Below, in pieces: positions 35,416 to 48,426 of a stretch of DNA of 64,000 nt. Position numbers and translations under genes: made by a program. The stretch comes from Aquanectria penicillioides (taxonomy: Eukaryota; Ascomycota; Sordariomycetes; Hypocreales; Nectriaceae). The stretch covers positions 806,001-870,000 of the forward strand of contig PYIU01000002.1 of assembly GCA_003415625.1 (NCBI GenBank), in the 5' to 3' direction. A model generated the notes under the pieces. That model did no database searches. It was not told the origin of the DNA and worked only from the letters and a program-made list of their open reading frames with translations. The number at the start of each line of letters is the position of its first letter. Position 1 is the stretch's first letter.

Positions 35416-38168
35416 CCTCGAAATAGTTGACTGAATTTTGGGGAGCGTCGTACTTTTCAAGTATAACACAGGTGTTTTGAGCAAGTGGATGATTATGGAG
35501 TCACGGAGTAGAATGGTGTTTTTGAGCAGATGACATAAGCGTAGTTGAGTACTTTGCCGTATCTATTCATTTAGACAGCGAATAAAGAAGTAAAACAGAG
35601 AATCTGAGCTACAAAGAAAAATCCCCTGTGGAGTTGCGTACTGTCTCTGTGTTAGTATCTGTTAGCTTCTTGATGACCGGACTACACGTATGCAGTTCTG
35701 GAAACAACCTCCGCAAATTTCTCTTGGTACATAATTTGATTATTAATGACAAGCACTGTTGGGCCAGGCTCGTTTTCGGTTCATCGGCAAGTATACGAGA
35801 TTATCGACCTTGCTGGCGTCAACATGCAGCCATTATTGGACACACCACGTGCATGCATATGTGCCTTACTAGGCCATTTTCGTATCGAAAACCGTACCGA
35901 ATTTAAAGCATAATTAATTGCGTCCATCATGTATGTTGTATGGCTATTCCATATCATATCCTAGAGCAGAGCCGGGTTTTTGGCTGGCTGCGCAAGCTTT
36001 CCAGTTGGTCACATTGGGGAATATTGCACTGATGTCCGACGTGGCATTGTAGCTTACACAATCACGTCATATTAGAGCTACGTGGATGGCATTCATTTGT
36101 AGGAGCCTTTACGATGCATCCGTCCATGTGTTGCCAATGAATCAAGGAAATCGGGATGCAGTGTTACGTTGGCACCCGAGTATCCCTCCCCTGTCTGCAC
36201 TGCGTAGATAGAACTTGTGGTCAATGGAAGAAAATAATGCAACGAGAAGATGTATTTGTTGCTATGATATTTGTGTCGAAATTATGGAATTGGATTGAGA
36301 ATTCCTATTGAGTGATAGGGGCTGTAATTTGAGTATATTCCTTCCCGTATACTGTATATGTTTGTCGGCTGGTTCCATCTCGCAAAACAAATGAGCGCAC
36401 AAGGCTGAATAAAAAGCGGGCTTCTTCGTTTGTGACCTTGAGAAATACAGAAAGAATACCTCAAATTAAAAAGGTATTGTTACACCTGAGTAGTGACGTG
36501 ATATAATGAAGCCTCGCTATGAGTTTATACTGATGGGTAACGAAGGATAATCTAGGGGCGGATATAGTCGAGATTGTGAGACATGATGTTAGGCATATAT
36601 GAAACAAATGCTATATGCTTTGTGCCTTCAAAAATTCAAGTTTTGCTGTACTAATTGACATAAAAGACACAATTTGGTATTGAATACGGTTACAGAGCCT
36701 GGAGAGAGCTCTGTATTTCACAATGTCAGCGAAATCAACACAAGAGACTCTCATGTTCGGAATAATAATAGTTATTTCGAATTCAATTTTTAGGGCTATG
36801 CTATTGAAAGAGAGGACTCGGCGATTGTCACTGAAAAGGGACGAGGACATCGTTGTTATGGCCCTTCTACAAAACGCTAAGTGAAAACATCCTCACCCTG
36901 ATGAAGAGTTTGCTTTGTATACGTAGAAAAGGCCTAAAACTCATCGCTATGAAAGGTAGGACCTAGTTCGACGAGTTCTTAGAAACGACATTAATGATGT
37001 GTCCATGATCAAGGTAAGTTACCTCCAGTTATATTCTATTCCAACGGCGACCTGATCAAGGATGTAATTGTACTGAAGGAATTTTCTTTTTTGACATACT
37101 ATCGGTTATTAGACTGAAGAAGGTTGCACACAATAAGTGATACATTGCCCGGCATTTCAGAATTGGCTCAAGGCAAGAGATGGCCATAGCAAAATGGTCT
37201 GGTTGCAAGTCGATCTCTCAACTCCTCGTACTGACGCTTCCTAATGGCAGCCGAAAATTTGACCACGCCATATACCTGTAGCTCCCTATTTCTATTTGAG
37301 TTGATAGACTTGAGGGTGCCTATATTGGGATATATGTGGTGAAAATAAGAAGATACCATTCAATGCAACAACGTTCAAGCTATTGCAGAATTTGCACACC
37401 ACGAGGTTGAAGTTAAGCGAATAACAAGCTGGAACCATTGTAGACCTCTTAAAACTAGCTTAAGAGTTTATGGATGCGAAATTCACTCTAAACGATAATG
37501 GAATAGTCATCCCAAAGTAAATTGTGTCGAACATCACGTGGCCATTGAAGGCTGCATTGATGTGGATTCTCCTGGGAAATGCCTTGGCGCCCCAAGTTGC
37601 TATTGACCTTTCAATGACTGATCAGTCAGTTATTGCTATACGCCGTCGTACTAATTTACTGAGTAGTACAAGAGGGCAAGTCTTTAGTATCGCACAGGAG
37701 CCCTGCTGAGTTGAGGAACTGGCATTCCAGTCTTCGGAGTTTAGCTTGATACGCAATTTCTTAACAACTTCAAATGATTGCTTCAGGAAGCTGCTTCCAG
37801 GCGACTGGAATGAAGAGAGGCCAAGTTATTGGTATGCCAAGAAGGATTTGTTTTTCTATTAACTAATAAGGGTAATTATTTGACTGTATCCTCTTTGAGC
37901 TGATTGTACAATTGGGATTACATGCTTTCATTATTCATTAAATTCAGGACAACACCCATTGATCCCCTTCGGGCCGAGATTTCCCAGCTTGCCGAAGACC
38001 GCATAAGCCTCGGGCTATTAGGATGAAGCTGAAGATGGAGTTTCAAGCTGATAATCCCACACCCGAGTAGAAGGATGCCAAGATCAACAGAGACAACGGA
38101 AATGGAACCGTGCAGCCGCCGAAGCGTCTGAATCCCCGGGATTCACCACCGGAAGAACCTAACTTTGT
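35416..38168. other. AT-rich gene desert
   Basis: About 2.75 kb, visibly AT-rich from about 35.6 to 37.95 kb, with frequent stops in all frames and no recognisable gene. Either ordinary AT-rich intergenic DNA or decayed repeats; nothing supports a specific element. Confidence 0.5.
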
Positions 38169-38753
38169 TCAGACGTCCAAGACATCCACGCTGCGCCAAA
38201 TGTTCAGTACATGAGTCTCATTGTACATGTACAACTTTTGGTCGACGGGGATTAGGAATTGGTATGGCGCGGTAAGTTGGGTACCGAGGGCCCCGGGGAT
38301 GCGCTCGGCTACCGGGGGAGGCCACTGCACAGGGCTGGGCGTAGGCGGCACCATGATCGGTGTCGGCCGTCGCCATTGTTGCTTTGGTGGCGCCGGTGGC
38401 GGATCAAGGAAGTCTTCGGTCATGTAGGAGCTGCTGTAGCTACCAGCATAGCTGCGTCGGCTACTATGCCTTCCTGGGAGCGGCCGACGCTGACAGCAGC
38501 AGCATAAGACAACAAGCACTAGGATAAAGAAGCCGACGACAGAGCCCACGATGGCACCGATCTGGACATCCGTGAGTCCCGAACCGCTTTCATGATGACT
38601 AGTCGACGTTTGTGCAGACTCTGTTGGCGGTCCGCCAAGAGTGACGTGCGTGGTGAAAGTGGTATGTTCCCAGGACAGGGTTTGTGTGATGACATGTACA
38701 TCTTGACGAATCGCTAAGGAGTGGGGATGCGGTTCATCTGTGACGGCTTCCAT
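38169..38753 (-). CDS. putative single-pass membrane protein, unknown function
   Basis: A 194-residue reading from MEAVTDEPHP; the frame stays open upstream to 38909, so the start is uncertain, and an upstream exon with a signal peptide is possible. Seen: a Ser/Thr-rich outer part, a Gly/Ser spacer, one strong membrane helix (GAIVGSVVGFFILVLVVL) ending in four Cys, which could be palmitoylated, then a basic juxtamembrane segment and a Ser/Tyr- and Pro-rich tail with PPPAPPKQQW and VPPTPSPVQWPPP. The layout resembles fungal wall-sensor-like or Mid2/receptor-like proteins, but I recognise no family. The proline tail could bind SH3 or WW domains. A gene prediction without homology support. Confidence 0.5.
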   Translation of the reverse strand: MEAVTDEPHPHSLAIRQDVHVITQTLSWEHTTFTTHVTLGGPPTESAQTSTSHHESGSGLTDVQIGAIVGSVVGFFILVLVVLCCCCQRRPLPGRHSSRRSYAGSYSSSYMTEDFLDPPPAPPKQQWRRPTPIMVPPTPSPVQWPPPVAERIPGALGTQLTAPYQFLIPVDQKLYMYNETHVLNIWRSVDVLDV

Positions 38754-38909
38754 TCTGCGTCGATAGTGCCTGTATAGCGCTCCTGCGGTTTGGTCGACCG
38801 AGATGAAATACCACGTTGTTAGAGTTTTCAAAGAAATGCCCGAGGCCGGTTCGAGACCCGGCGAGGGCCTTGCCTTTTGTGAGCCATTTGCTTGCGGCGT
38901 GGGCGGCAC

Positions 38910-41900
38910 GTCCCACTACATTTTCTTAGAGGCAACCATTGCGCAAGCCGCCTAATCATCTGATACCCTGTTTGCATGCATGTTACTGCTACTCTGAGAG
39001 CAAAGTGTGGTCGGGGTCGCCTGTAGTTTGCTGTGCGGGGGTGCTAGAAGAGGCGCATTGCTCCTAGACGTGCATACGAACGTCATGATTCCAAGGCACG
39101 GAAGGGTTAGGCTGGAGCTTGAAGAGCGTCGATGGCCCCCAAACGGCTGATATCTGTGGGCTGCATTGAACTTCAGAGGTCAGCTCTGACTAGAAGATGC
39201 AGCATGGACCAATCGCGACATTGCCTTATGCACGCGGGTTTGTCGATGTAGCCTAAGCCAGGCTTCAAGGCTGAAGGCAATAGCGTTGCCTTGTTGGGCG
39301 CCCTGCGGAGGGATTATGGTTTGCAAGTGATCAGGTGCATGCATGGTGAGGCTATTCTGATGGTGTTGCGAGATGCCTCAATAGTTCTTTGACGTCCGTG
39401 CCGCTGCCAACAGCCTGGAACCGAGGCTTTGATGGTGATGCCCGAGAAGGTCGCACGCCCCCCACAAGGGTTAAGAATTAACCGGTATGTTGCCAACACA
39501 TCAGACCCGGCGAGATCTTACTCTGGATCTGTGATGGTTGCCGGGGTTTGCTTTTTCGTCCCAAAAGCTGATCCTGGCTCTTTAACTGTATCTCATTATT
39601 ACACCGACACGTCAACCCACCTCGGCGAACTGAGGGTGCTTTTTCGCCAAGACTTGTATGTGAGGGGAGGGGATTCTGATGCGAGTCAGCTCAGATAGAC
39701 CCCGGGCTGAGCCCATCCGTCAGACTCGGTCCCGCCCGTAAAATCTTGCATCGGATGCAGCTCTCGCTTGACCTTACCTAAGGACCTTCCACATTGATCG
39801 CCGGATGACCAAGATTCCGGGAACAATTATTGCGGAGAGACTATCGGTGCCCGGTCCGGCCGTGTCCTGAATAGGCAGCCGTGATGTGGGGCGACTCGGG
39901 CGATGTTCGGAGGGCCGGCGGAAGGCATCGGAAGTTTAGGTTGACGTCTCCCCGTTTCTTTGCGTCAAAGGTCCGGCGTGGAGCTGCATTTTAAGCCGCA
40001 ATCGAAATCATGCCGTAAGATCGCCTGGGAATAATTCGATGCTGTTGGTCGCCTTCTGCAAACAACTCTGTTCCAACTGCCATGTATATATTTCGATGAC
40101 CACTGTGTCGGATGCAAAAGTGGACCGGCAAAGCCAGAACCTCTGTTCATATAATCTCCATCCTCCCTATTTCATTCGAATTTGATATATTTTCGACCGC
40201 GAGGATTGCAAACTTTGTTGTCGTGAGACGTTCGAGTCATTCGGGAGGACTTTTAATAGTGGCGGATGTAAAGGCGTAAGACAGCTGATCCGTGCAGCAC
40301 CCCAGTATCACATGGTCCCGTCGATCAATTCCATGGGTTGTGGCTGAAACAGTCTTAGACTTTGATTTGAGGGGAAGACTGTATGTAGACAGAAAACCGA
40401 GGGTGAAATAAAGTTCTTATGTATTCGCATCGTCGATCTACAACTCGCGGAAGTGTTCTATAATTACTCTTACCGCCCCCGCAATGGCCTGGTAACCAAA
40501 GATGCCTGAAAGTGGCTGACCTTGGCGGTCTGGACACTGAAAAAGCCACAGAATACGACTCGTTATGGTGGCTCGTTGGCTACTTGGTCGTTGCCAAGTT
40601 CGCCAAGTAGTCATCGTGTCGAGTACGAGGCCACAGCTGTTCAGCTAATACGAAAGAAGAATCGAAGGCATCGGAGCCAAGACGAACGGACCACTTTTAC
40701 GAGACGCCTCTATATATAGAGGAGGGTCTAATGCCTGGGAACGTTACGGCTGATGGTCTTCTTACCGTCTTGGAAGATGCCGAATCTTTTGATGTGACTT
40801 GAGGCTTTCAACACTTGCACTATTAGTGGAATTTCAAGGTTTGTATTGCATTCTGCTTTTTGCAACTCATGGCTTAACATGGAGAATTGCAAATCCTCTT
40901 CTTGAAAACGAAAAAACAGAGACACGAGCAAACACGAGCAAGGTCTTATAAATACGAATATTTGCTGTGCCACGAGAAACAGCGATAATTTGTCGGCATC
41001 AGATGTTGCGCTGGCCATCCCCGCAAATCCCCCTCCTATTACTCCGTACTGCCACCAGCGCCACCATAACTCCATTTGACCAGTGCTGTCTGTGGCTTTG
41101 TTGATCGCGAGCCCTGCCCAGCATCTTGGCTAGGGCCGATTGTTGGCTTGGCGGATTGTGAAAGCAAATTTAGTTATGAAATTCGGACACATTTTGTTTC
41201 CCCTTCTCAGGCCACCCAAAAGTCAGCACTAATAAGCTGACTGGCTTTGAGTTTGTTTCTCAAAAAACCAATAAGCTCGTCTGAACCGACTCAGAGGCTG
41301 ATGAAAATAACTGTTTGAGGCTCGATGTGCCGCTGTCAACCAACAGAACTTTGAATAGGAGGGGTATTCCCCGAGAGCATCACGGTCTAGCCTTGAGCGG
41401 ACTGTCAATAGGTAATGCCTTGGATCCAGGGACCCGCCCAATAGTGTGGAAAAGCTTGGCAATCAAGGCGGCTAGTGGGACTCGACAGTGATCTGGCAGT
41501 TGGTTTACCAAATCGATGGGTCGTGATTCGTAGTACTTACAGCCAGCTGGCGAGCTGGTGATCGATGGTGGAGAGCAGAGGGCCAACATGATCAGCCCAA
41601 CTGGGCAGAGCTGACGTGAGGCAGGCTGAGATCTTGATTCAGATTGCACTTTGGAGAAGGAAAAAAAATCTCCAAGCCTTACTGTGGGGCCACGTTGAAA
41701 CAATTTTAGAGTCAAAATGGAAGAAGCGCATTGCGCCTAGTGATATTTCTATGATAATAGGAGTCGTAGCAGCCATGGCCGCTGAAATTCAGTATTTAAC
41801 AATACGGTATACTAAATGATCCACGCGTACGTATTCGTATATCCAGGTCCTAATTTTCTGTTTCTCGCCCTCTATTAAACCCATTAGAGACAAAAAAGAA

Positions 41901-42031
41901 ATTATGGTTGTTGTTTTTACCCTTGGCTCTTGGCCAGGGTCAGTGATCAGGAGGTCGTGTGGCAAATGCAGGCCAGCCCCAAAGTGCAAAAAAAGTGCAA
42001 CAGTCAGTGATCAATAAAAGGAGTGATCAGA
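38910..42031. other. 3.1-kb region without supported genes
   Basis: Only short frames with no recognisable domain. Frames at 41229-41715 (-) lack family features. The part near 42.0 kb should hold the GT2 gene's terminator. Confidence 0.5.
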
Positions 42032-44184
42032 TCAGTGGGTGCCGCGGCCACCGACGTCGTCGCCATCCTTTTCGTTGCTGTCGCGGATGACCTCGCGGGT
42101 CTTCCCCCACTTGAAGTCGTCGGAGTGGAAGAGAGAGTAAATCAAGATGATGATGTTCATGAACGGAGAGGTGCACAGGTGGACGAAGAAACCCACAAAA
42201 TACTGGAGCCGCTCGAGGTTATTTCGGGGAAGCCAGAAGCCGATGCAGAATGAATAGAGCTAGTGGAGGTTCAGGTCAGCCACAAGACGCCTTGGCAATA
42301 CACGGCCCACAGCCACGCCTGAGTCTAGACTGGAGTGGAACGCTTGGGCAATCAAGGGGAGCAAGGTGGGCACTCACATAACGGAAGAATAAAACACAGA
42401 TCAGGCCTAGGAAAATGGGATCCGACATCATCTTCTTACCCCGCTTGGCGAAGGCGATCATGAGCTCGACAAAGGCCGAAATGATAAACGGAGTGATGGC
42501 CCAGGTGATGACGGCAATGATGGACTGAAGACGCTCGATGAGGATGATACCGGGCCGGAAGATCATGACGAACTCGTTCGAAATACTACCAAGCGCCCAT
42601 CGCTTGCGCTGCGACAGGAAGACCTTCCAGTTTTGAGGGACGATGGTGAAGGCTTTGGCACGGAGGGCCTGGGCAGTTTGCTTTTGGGGGAACAGACTGA
42701 AGATGATGGACGCATGGATACTATCCTCGGAGTAGTTGCCCATGATGTGCTGGGTCATGACGTCGTTTGGCTTGGGGCAGTAACCGAATCGCTCGCGGAG
42801 GACCTGGTCGCCAAAAGTGGCCTCATCGACACGAATAAGCTGGCAGCATCCGGGAAGACAGTTCACTTTGCCAGTGATGCGCGATTGGAACATGCGACGA
42901 AGGCCTTGGGTTTGCGAATACTCGACGGATTGGTACAGCGACCACCAGCCCCAGTTGTGGCCATCATAATCAACACAGACGTGGCCGCAGACGCCAACGA
43001 GCTTGGGGTTCTTGCGGATCTCTCTGAGCATTTCCCAGACGCAATACTCATCAAAGACGGTATCGGCATCCATGCCGCAGAGGTAGTCGACGTTCTCGAC
43101 GCCGCCCTGGACAAAGTTGTTGCCGAGATACTCAAAGAGGTCATTGTTGAACATGGTAACGATACCCTCGGAGCGCTGCTTAAAGTGATACAGGAACGAA
43201 CGGGCGAAGCACAGACTATCACGCTTGCCCTGGTTGTACCGCTTACCGACGAAAACGTACGGAATTCCCTTATAGAAACCGGTCTGGGTCTTGACGGGCA
43301 TGAAGAGACCGTCGCGGGCACGGTAACCGTTTTCAAAGTATCGAGATGGACCAGGCTCCAGAATATCCTCGAGAAGGTAGCCCTGGGTCGTCTTTTCCAT
43401 ACCAGGACCACGGACATTACCGTCGACGACAATGAAGATGACTCTGGGATGATTGTCAATTTTCTTTTGGGCGATGAGTGAATCAAGTGAGCGAGTCAAT
43501 TCCTCATGAGTCTCATTGTAGCAAGGGAGAAGAAGGACCATCTTCTCGGGCTGATCTGGGACGTGCTCCTTGGGTCGCCACCAGAACAGGAGTACGTGGG
43601 TGACGAACCAATGGAGAATGATGGCGATACACATCAATGCCTGAAGCATTGTGTTGGAACTGAGCAGAACTAGGAAGAAGTAGTGGGCTTGTTGGCTATA
43701 CATGTAGCCGACGTAGATGAGGGCGGCATTGAGCATGGCGAGGCCGCTGATGAGAGCCCATTTTTGGATGCGGAGAACCTCCTTGGACATTTTCTTGAGC
43801 TCCTCGTCGGAGTCCCATCGCAGCTTGGCTTCTTCTTGGAGGATGGAAGACGTAAAGGACAGGTTCGAGTCGACGCCCTGCGACAACCACGACGCGTGGG
43901 TAACGCCAGAGTTTGGAGTTTGCGCCCCTGGCGCAAAGCTGCCATTGATAGCTCGGATGACAGACTAATGAGTTGACGTTAGCAATGCCTCATGGCGCAA
44001 ACACTGAAGCTCAGCGCAGGCAAGGGAGAGGATGGGGAGTATTCACCGAGGATCTAGATGTGTGACCGCTCTGGCGGAATTGAAACTGGGGAGGCTGATA
44101 AGAAACGGGAGGCCCAGTGATTCGTTCAGCAGACGACGTTGCCGAGTCCGCATTGACGGGAGTTGAGATACGAGGAGTACTCAT
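42032..44184 (-). CDS. short chitin/hyaluronan-synthase-like GT2 glycosyltransferase, 3 exons
   Basis: Exons 44184-44047, 43964-42378 and 42259-42032 give 650 residues, much shorter than division I/II chitin synthases. Seen: a Ser/Gln-rich cytosolic start; two or three hydrophobic segments (about 125-190) ending in HVLLFWWRPKEH; the GT2 core with LLLPCYNET, IVVDGN, the metal-binding DAD in CGMDADTVF, the acceptor-region block VNCLPGCCQLIRV, the EDS motif, and QRKRW, the QxxRW polymerase signature; then further membrane helices and an acidic, Asp/Gly-rich tail ending in RGTH. Known: this signature marks processive UDP-GlcNAc polymerases. The short form fits the small fungal classes (VI-VIII) or a relative with changed product. 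Lies on the same side as a chitin deacetylase and a sugar-nucleotide dehydrogenase, 5 and 10 kb away. Confidence 0.85.
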
Positions 44185-47100
44185 GATGACTATGTTTGGC
44201 GCCGGCCAAGTGGTCAAGGAGTTGATAAGGACGAAGTTGCACCTCACGGAGACACAACGTTATCTATCACCGCTCAAGTTGAGGTCCAGCCCCTCGAAGG
44301 CACAGCAACGACAGAAGCTATACCGAAAGCGAGTGAAGGCAGACAAGGACGGCGGGCGTTGACGAAAGAGAGTGGAATATTTGTGCGTGAGACGCAGCAG
44401 GACGCAACAAGCTTGTCAACGACGGCGACGACAACGATAGACGGGGCAAATGGACAACACAACCGACGATGGGTAGGGTCGCAATATACGACTGGGGAAG
44501 GCTAGTCCTCAGACCAGAACGGGGACTTTTCTTACTCGAGCGAGTGACGGGGGTGAGCAGCATGGGAAGCTAGAAAGGAAAGGCCAGAAAGCCGGGGGAG
44601 AGCGAAGCTATAGCAGGATCTGAGCAACGGAGCAAGGCGAGCCTCCGGAGGGGGGTGAGCAACAAGCACGAGCCCTCCCTTCGACATTACTGACTCTGGA
44701 TGCTGCAAGGCCAGGTCCTTGCAAAAAAGCACAATGATCCCCGCTTCGGGCGCCGCCTCAACGAGAACCATTGCTTCGGCTTTTCAGGGAAGCCCCAAAA
44801 AGTCTGTTCTGGATGGCAATGTGCCCCGGCACATAGCACGACAGCGCATCACACCCATCTCTTGGCCGCCTAATACGAACCGCTCAGCTCCGTCATTCCC
44901 CAGGCCGGCCGGGGGGTGTACGGTACAGTCCAGCACAGTACAGTTACCCGTCCAGTCCAGTCCGGTCCAGCGCAAGACTGGACAAGATGGCCAAAGTTGC
45001 TGGGCGGGGAGCTAATGCCGCATTCTGCTGTCCCTCGCGCCACGGGGCGAATAATCCTTGGGGAGGGAAGCATCCCGCAAACAAAAACATTTAAGAAAAC
45101 TATGGCACACGCCCCCCTGAGTGGCTGGATGGCTGGCTAGGTGACTAGCGAGTTGGCAGTCTGTCAGCCGCCGTTAAACGGCCTGCGGTCAGCCATTGTG
45201 ATATCTGCTTGCCGTTGCCTCCATTCTCTCACGTCTCCGACGCGGCAACAAGGATGCGGGCCATATGAATCACTCGGGTTGGCCCAACATGGGTTTATTC
45301 AGCGGGTCGGAGGCAATAAAGCCGTTGGTCTCGATGGATGGCGGACGACGAGGCCATCCTAGTGCTCCGAATCACCAGTGTGGTCCTGGCAACGTGGGAC
45401 TCGCCCAGCAAGGTCAAATGGCTTTGACCGCACTTCCAGGAACCCCAGTCCAATCTGCCGACGAACACTCTTTTGGGCCTGGAAAATTGACCGAAGAAGC
45501 AGGGATCGCCACAGAAACAACACGCAGGCCCCTGGTTCTGGACCGGGTTCTAGTTGGTCCACGATGGAGAAAACAAGCCATGTTTGTGTGACCTTCTGTT
45601 CAATACTTTCCCGCCTAAGTTCGTCCTCGCCCCTAAGCTACATTTTGCATGAGCAAAAGAAGGGCCCCGGGAAAAAGGGAAGCAGCGTCATGTTTGCCTG
45701 ATGGGCATGGATAACCCAGCCGGGATTTATTGACATCCGTTGTTGGTCGATTCCCGCTCGGCCTTGTGCAGATGGATAATCATGGGAGAGGAGCAGTAAT
45801 ATCATGATGAACGGTGCTGCGGCTCTCGTAAACCGAGCCAAGAGCCAGGACATGTGTTGACGGTGGCTGGATGCCCATCAATCCACTAACGAGATGGTGC
45901 GAACCTTCTTTCACAGTTCTGGTTTTATTTTTTTTTCTTCTTTCTTCTCTTCCCTGTTTCTTGCCCCCCGACGCACGCAGGCTTTCGGGGAGGCCCTTGT
46001 ATGCGCCGAGATTCGTGATCGTGGAGCTCGTTGCCGTTAGAGGCGTAACTGATCAAGTCGAGTCTTAGCTCCATCTCCAAAAGCGGAGTGGGTGGAGGGG
46101 TGAGGAAGGGGTGAAGGCACCATGGGCCTTGGCCCATAGCCCATAGCCCTTGATGATGTGCGATGTGCGATGTTACGATGGCATGGGCTGCTTTCCGGTC
46201 CCGCATCGGCGGAACCTCAGCAAGCAAGGCGTTGACCCAGCCTAATGCGATGCTCTGCAGCCCGGGTTCCCAGACTATTGCCTGGCTGACTATTTACAGC
46301 GCAACGGAGGCAAAAAAGAAGACGGTGACATCGCTTGCGCTCGCTCGAGCTGGTCAAGTTGAAATGCCAGATGCGAGGCAGCTATCGCCAAGCAGTGACA
46401 GCTTGGCCCCCCTCCCCGGGGACGCAGACGACAGCCCACTCAGCGGCGGCCGGCGAGCTTGTAGTTGGTTGCAAAGCCACTAGTGGACTATCCAACGTGC
46501 CTGGCCTGTCGTCAGCATCTAGTTGTGGCGTCCCAGCCCGAGATGGATGGAAGATGGCATGGATCCCTGGGCCTTGCAGCAGCAGCATGCACAGGGGTTC
46601 GTGTTGAGCATGTACCGGTACGAGACACGCATCGACGGCGCCGACTCGAGCAGGTCCAGAGCTTCTGAACCCAACGACCGTCAAACCACCGTACGCCACC
46701 AACCGGGGTGCAAGAAGGAGGGGAGACCCCCGCGCCCGGGACAAGCCCACCGTCCAGCATCTCAATCAGCTCGAGACTGAGACTCCCCACCGGCAGATGG
46801 ATATATCATGTTACAGAGTCCGGTGGACAGCAGACGCGGCCTATAGCGAGAAGTGTTGACGCGGGCAAAGGTGCCCGCCCTGCCGTCAGCCTTGATGTGA
46901 TGCAAGAAATGGTGACTTCTCTGTGTCCTTCCTCGGGTGCAGCAGGCAGACAGGCGGAGGGGCGGGGGGGGACGGCAACCCAAGAGAATCAATAAACCCC
47001 GAATTCCAGTACCCCAGCAGCACGCCCGTGGTATGGTCATGATGATGGCCCATGGCCTATGGTCCATGACCCAATGACCCTCTCAGACAAGACTCAATGG

Positions 47101-47651
47101 GCCCCCGTCTAGCACAGTTACCAGTGCTACGGCCCTCACTCCTGCACACGCCCCCAGGCCCGGCCGTCATGTCATGCTATGCCATCTTGATTGCTCTGAG
47201 CCGACATGGCATACCGTAGCATGGCTTCTCGGCTCATGCCTCTTGCCTCATGGCTTCACGCCTCGCAGGTCTTCAGCTCTCGGCTCACGGCTGAGCAGAG
47301 TTGCGCACGACTCGCGGGGGCCTACCATTGACGTCCGGTTCCTACATTTGTGCATCGTTCCGACAGTGGGCGTGCTTGCGTGCTTGCTTGATGACATGTG
47401 CACGCACGCGCATGTCTGTAGAGTAGGAGTTGGGCATTGGCATAGGCATTCACATTTGGCATGGTATATGCTTACATGCTCACGCACAACGCCCACCACC
47501 ACCTCCTCCCCTCGCAAACCACCCAGCACGCGGAGTTGGGCGGCTGCCCTTGCACGGAATTTCTCCTTGGCCTCGTTCCCTCCCCTCTCTCCCGTATGCG
47601 AAGGTTGGTCATCCGTCAGCGGCGACGAGGCTGATTGGCCGCGTGCCTGTG

Positions 47652-47688
47652 AGGCCCCCGTCAAGGCCCCCGTCAGGGCCCCCGTCAA
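47652..47688. repeat. 12-base tandem repeat, three copies
   Basis: Three near-identical copies of a unit reading GGCCCCCGTCAA, the middle one ending AG. Confidence 0.8.
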
Positions 47689-47964
47689 GGCCGTCATCCT
47701 CGCCACGGGTGCGTGTATGTGTATGCGTAGAGGAAGCGCAGAGGGAGGCCCGTGGAATGTGTGTGCGCGTATGTATACGCGCCAAGCATACGTACTCGGT
47801 ACATGCAAGCGTAGGAGCGGAGCAGAGCAACGGGCAAACCAGAGGGCGCGCCGGCCGAAGCTGCGTAAGTTGGTGGAGCGGGAGAATGGCTGCTCGGCGG
47901 TGGGTAAACTCCACACCGATCTGCACGAGGGCCCTATTTTGGGAGATCGTCTGAGCGTGCCTTG

Positions 47965-48020
47965 TTGTGCTTGCGCTTGTGCTTGTGCTTGTGCTTGTGT
48001 GGGCGTGTGGGCGTGTGGGC
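47965..48020. repeat. GCTTGT hexamer run followed by GTGTGGGC repeats
   Basis: Several GCTTGT copies, then three GGGCGTGT-like units. These account for the false Cys/Ala- and Gln/Ala-repeat open frames here. Confidence 0.75.
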
Positions 48021-48384
48021 AGACGGGCGAGCGAGCTGCACCCACACGTGGGAATACGGGCACCGCTACCTTGGGCATTTACGAAGAGCCAGCCAAGCGC
48101 CAGCCAGAAGCCAGCCAAGACGTCGCGCGCAGGAGCTGGATGGCGTGGTGAGCCGGGAGGCAAGGTTTGCGAAGACGTGGTTGGGGGCTTGAGCCCTGTG
48201 TGACGTTGCGGCGGCCACATTTTGCTCTTGCATCCGAGATGCTGCATTGAGCCCGTCCATTTGCGTCCAATCGCACCACGGCTTTCTTATTCCGATTGGC
48301 ATGGCTTGCACTCTGTCTCGCCAGGGCCTGCATTTTCCTGCCTCCCTATCCGTATACCGGTAAGATAGTAGGGGGTAGCTATTT

Positions 48385-48426
48385 TTATTTTATTTTTTAT
48401 TTTATTTTTTATTTTCATTTTTTTTT
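48385..48426. repeat. T-rich ATTTT low-complexity tract
   Basis: Alternating A and runs of three to nine T on the plus strand. Confidence 0.8.

Noticed and set aside
38848..38880. tRNA T-arm-like sequence (GGTTCGAGACC)
   Set aside because: The loop is eight bases, and no matching anticodon or acceptor arms are found around it.
42633..43481. 282-codon plus-strand frame opposite the GT2 gene
   Set aside because: Antisense shadow of the well-supported glycosyltransferase.
43670..43886. GT2 start at 43886
   Set aside because: That codon is TTG. The frame continues upstream to an acceptor and joins a 46-codon first exon starting ATG at 44184.
47965..48020. Possible CRISPR-like repeats
   Set aside because: Simple microsatellite without spacers, in a eukaryotic genome.
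47174..48151. Two overlapping long frames on opposite strands (325 and 276 codons)
   Set aside because: Both are built from GC-rich tandem repeats and read as low-complexity Cys/Ala, Gln/Ala and Pro/Val runs; no protein features.
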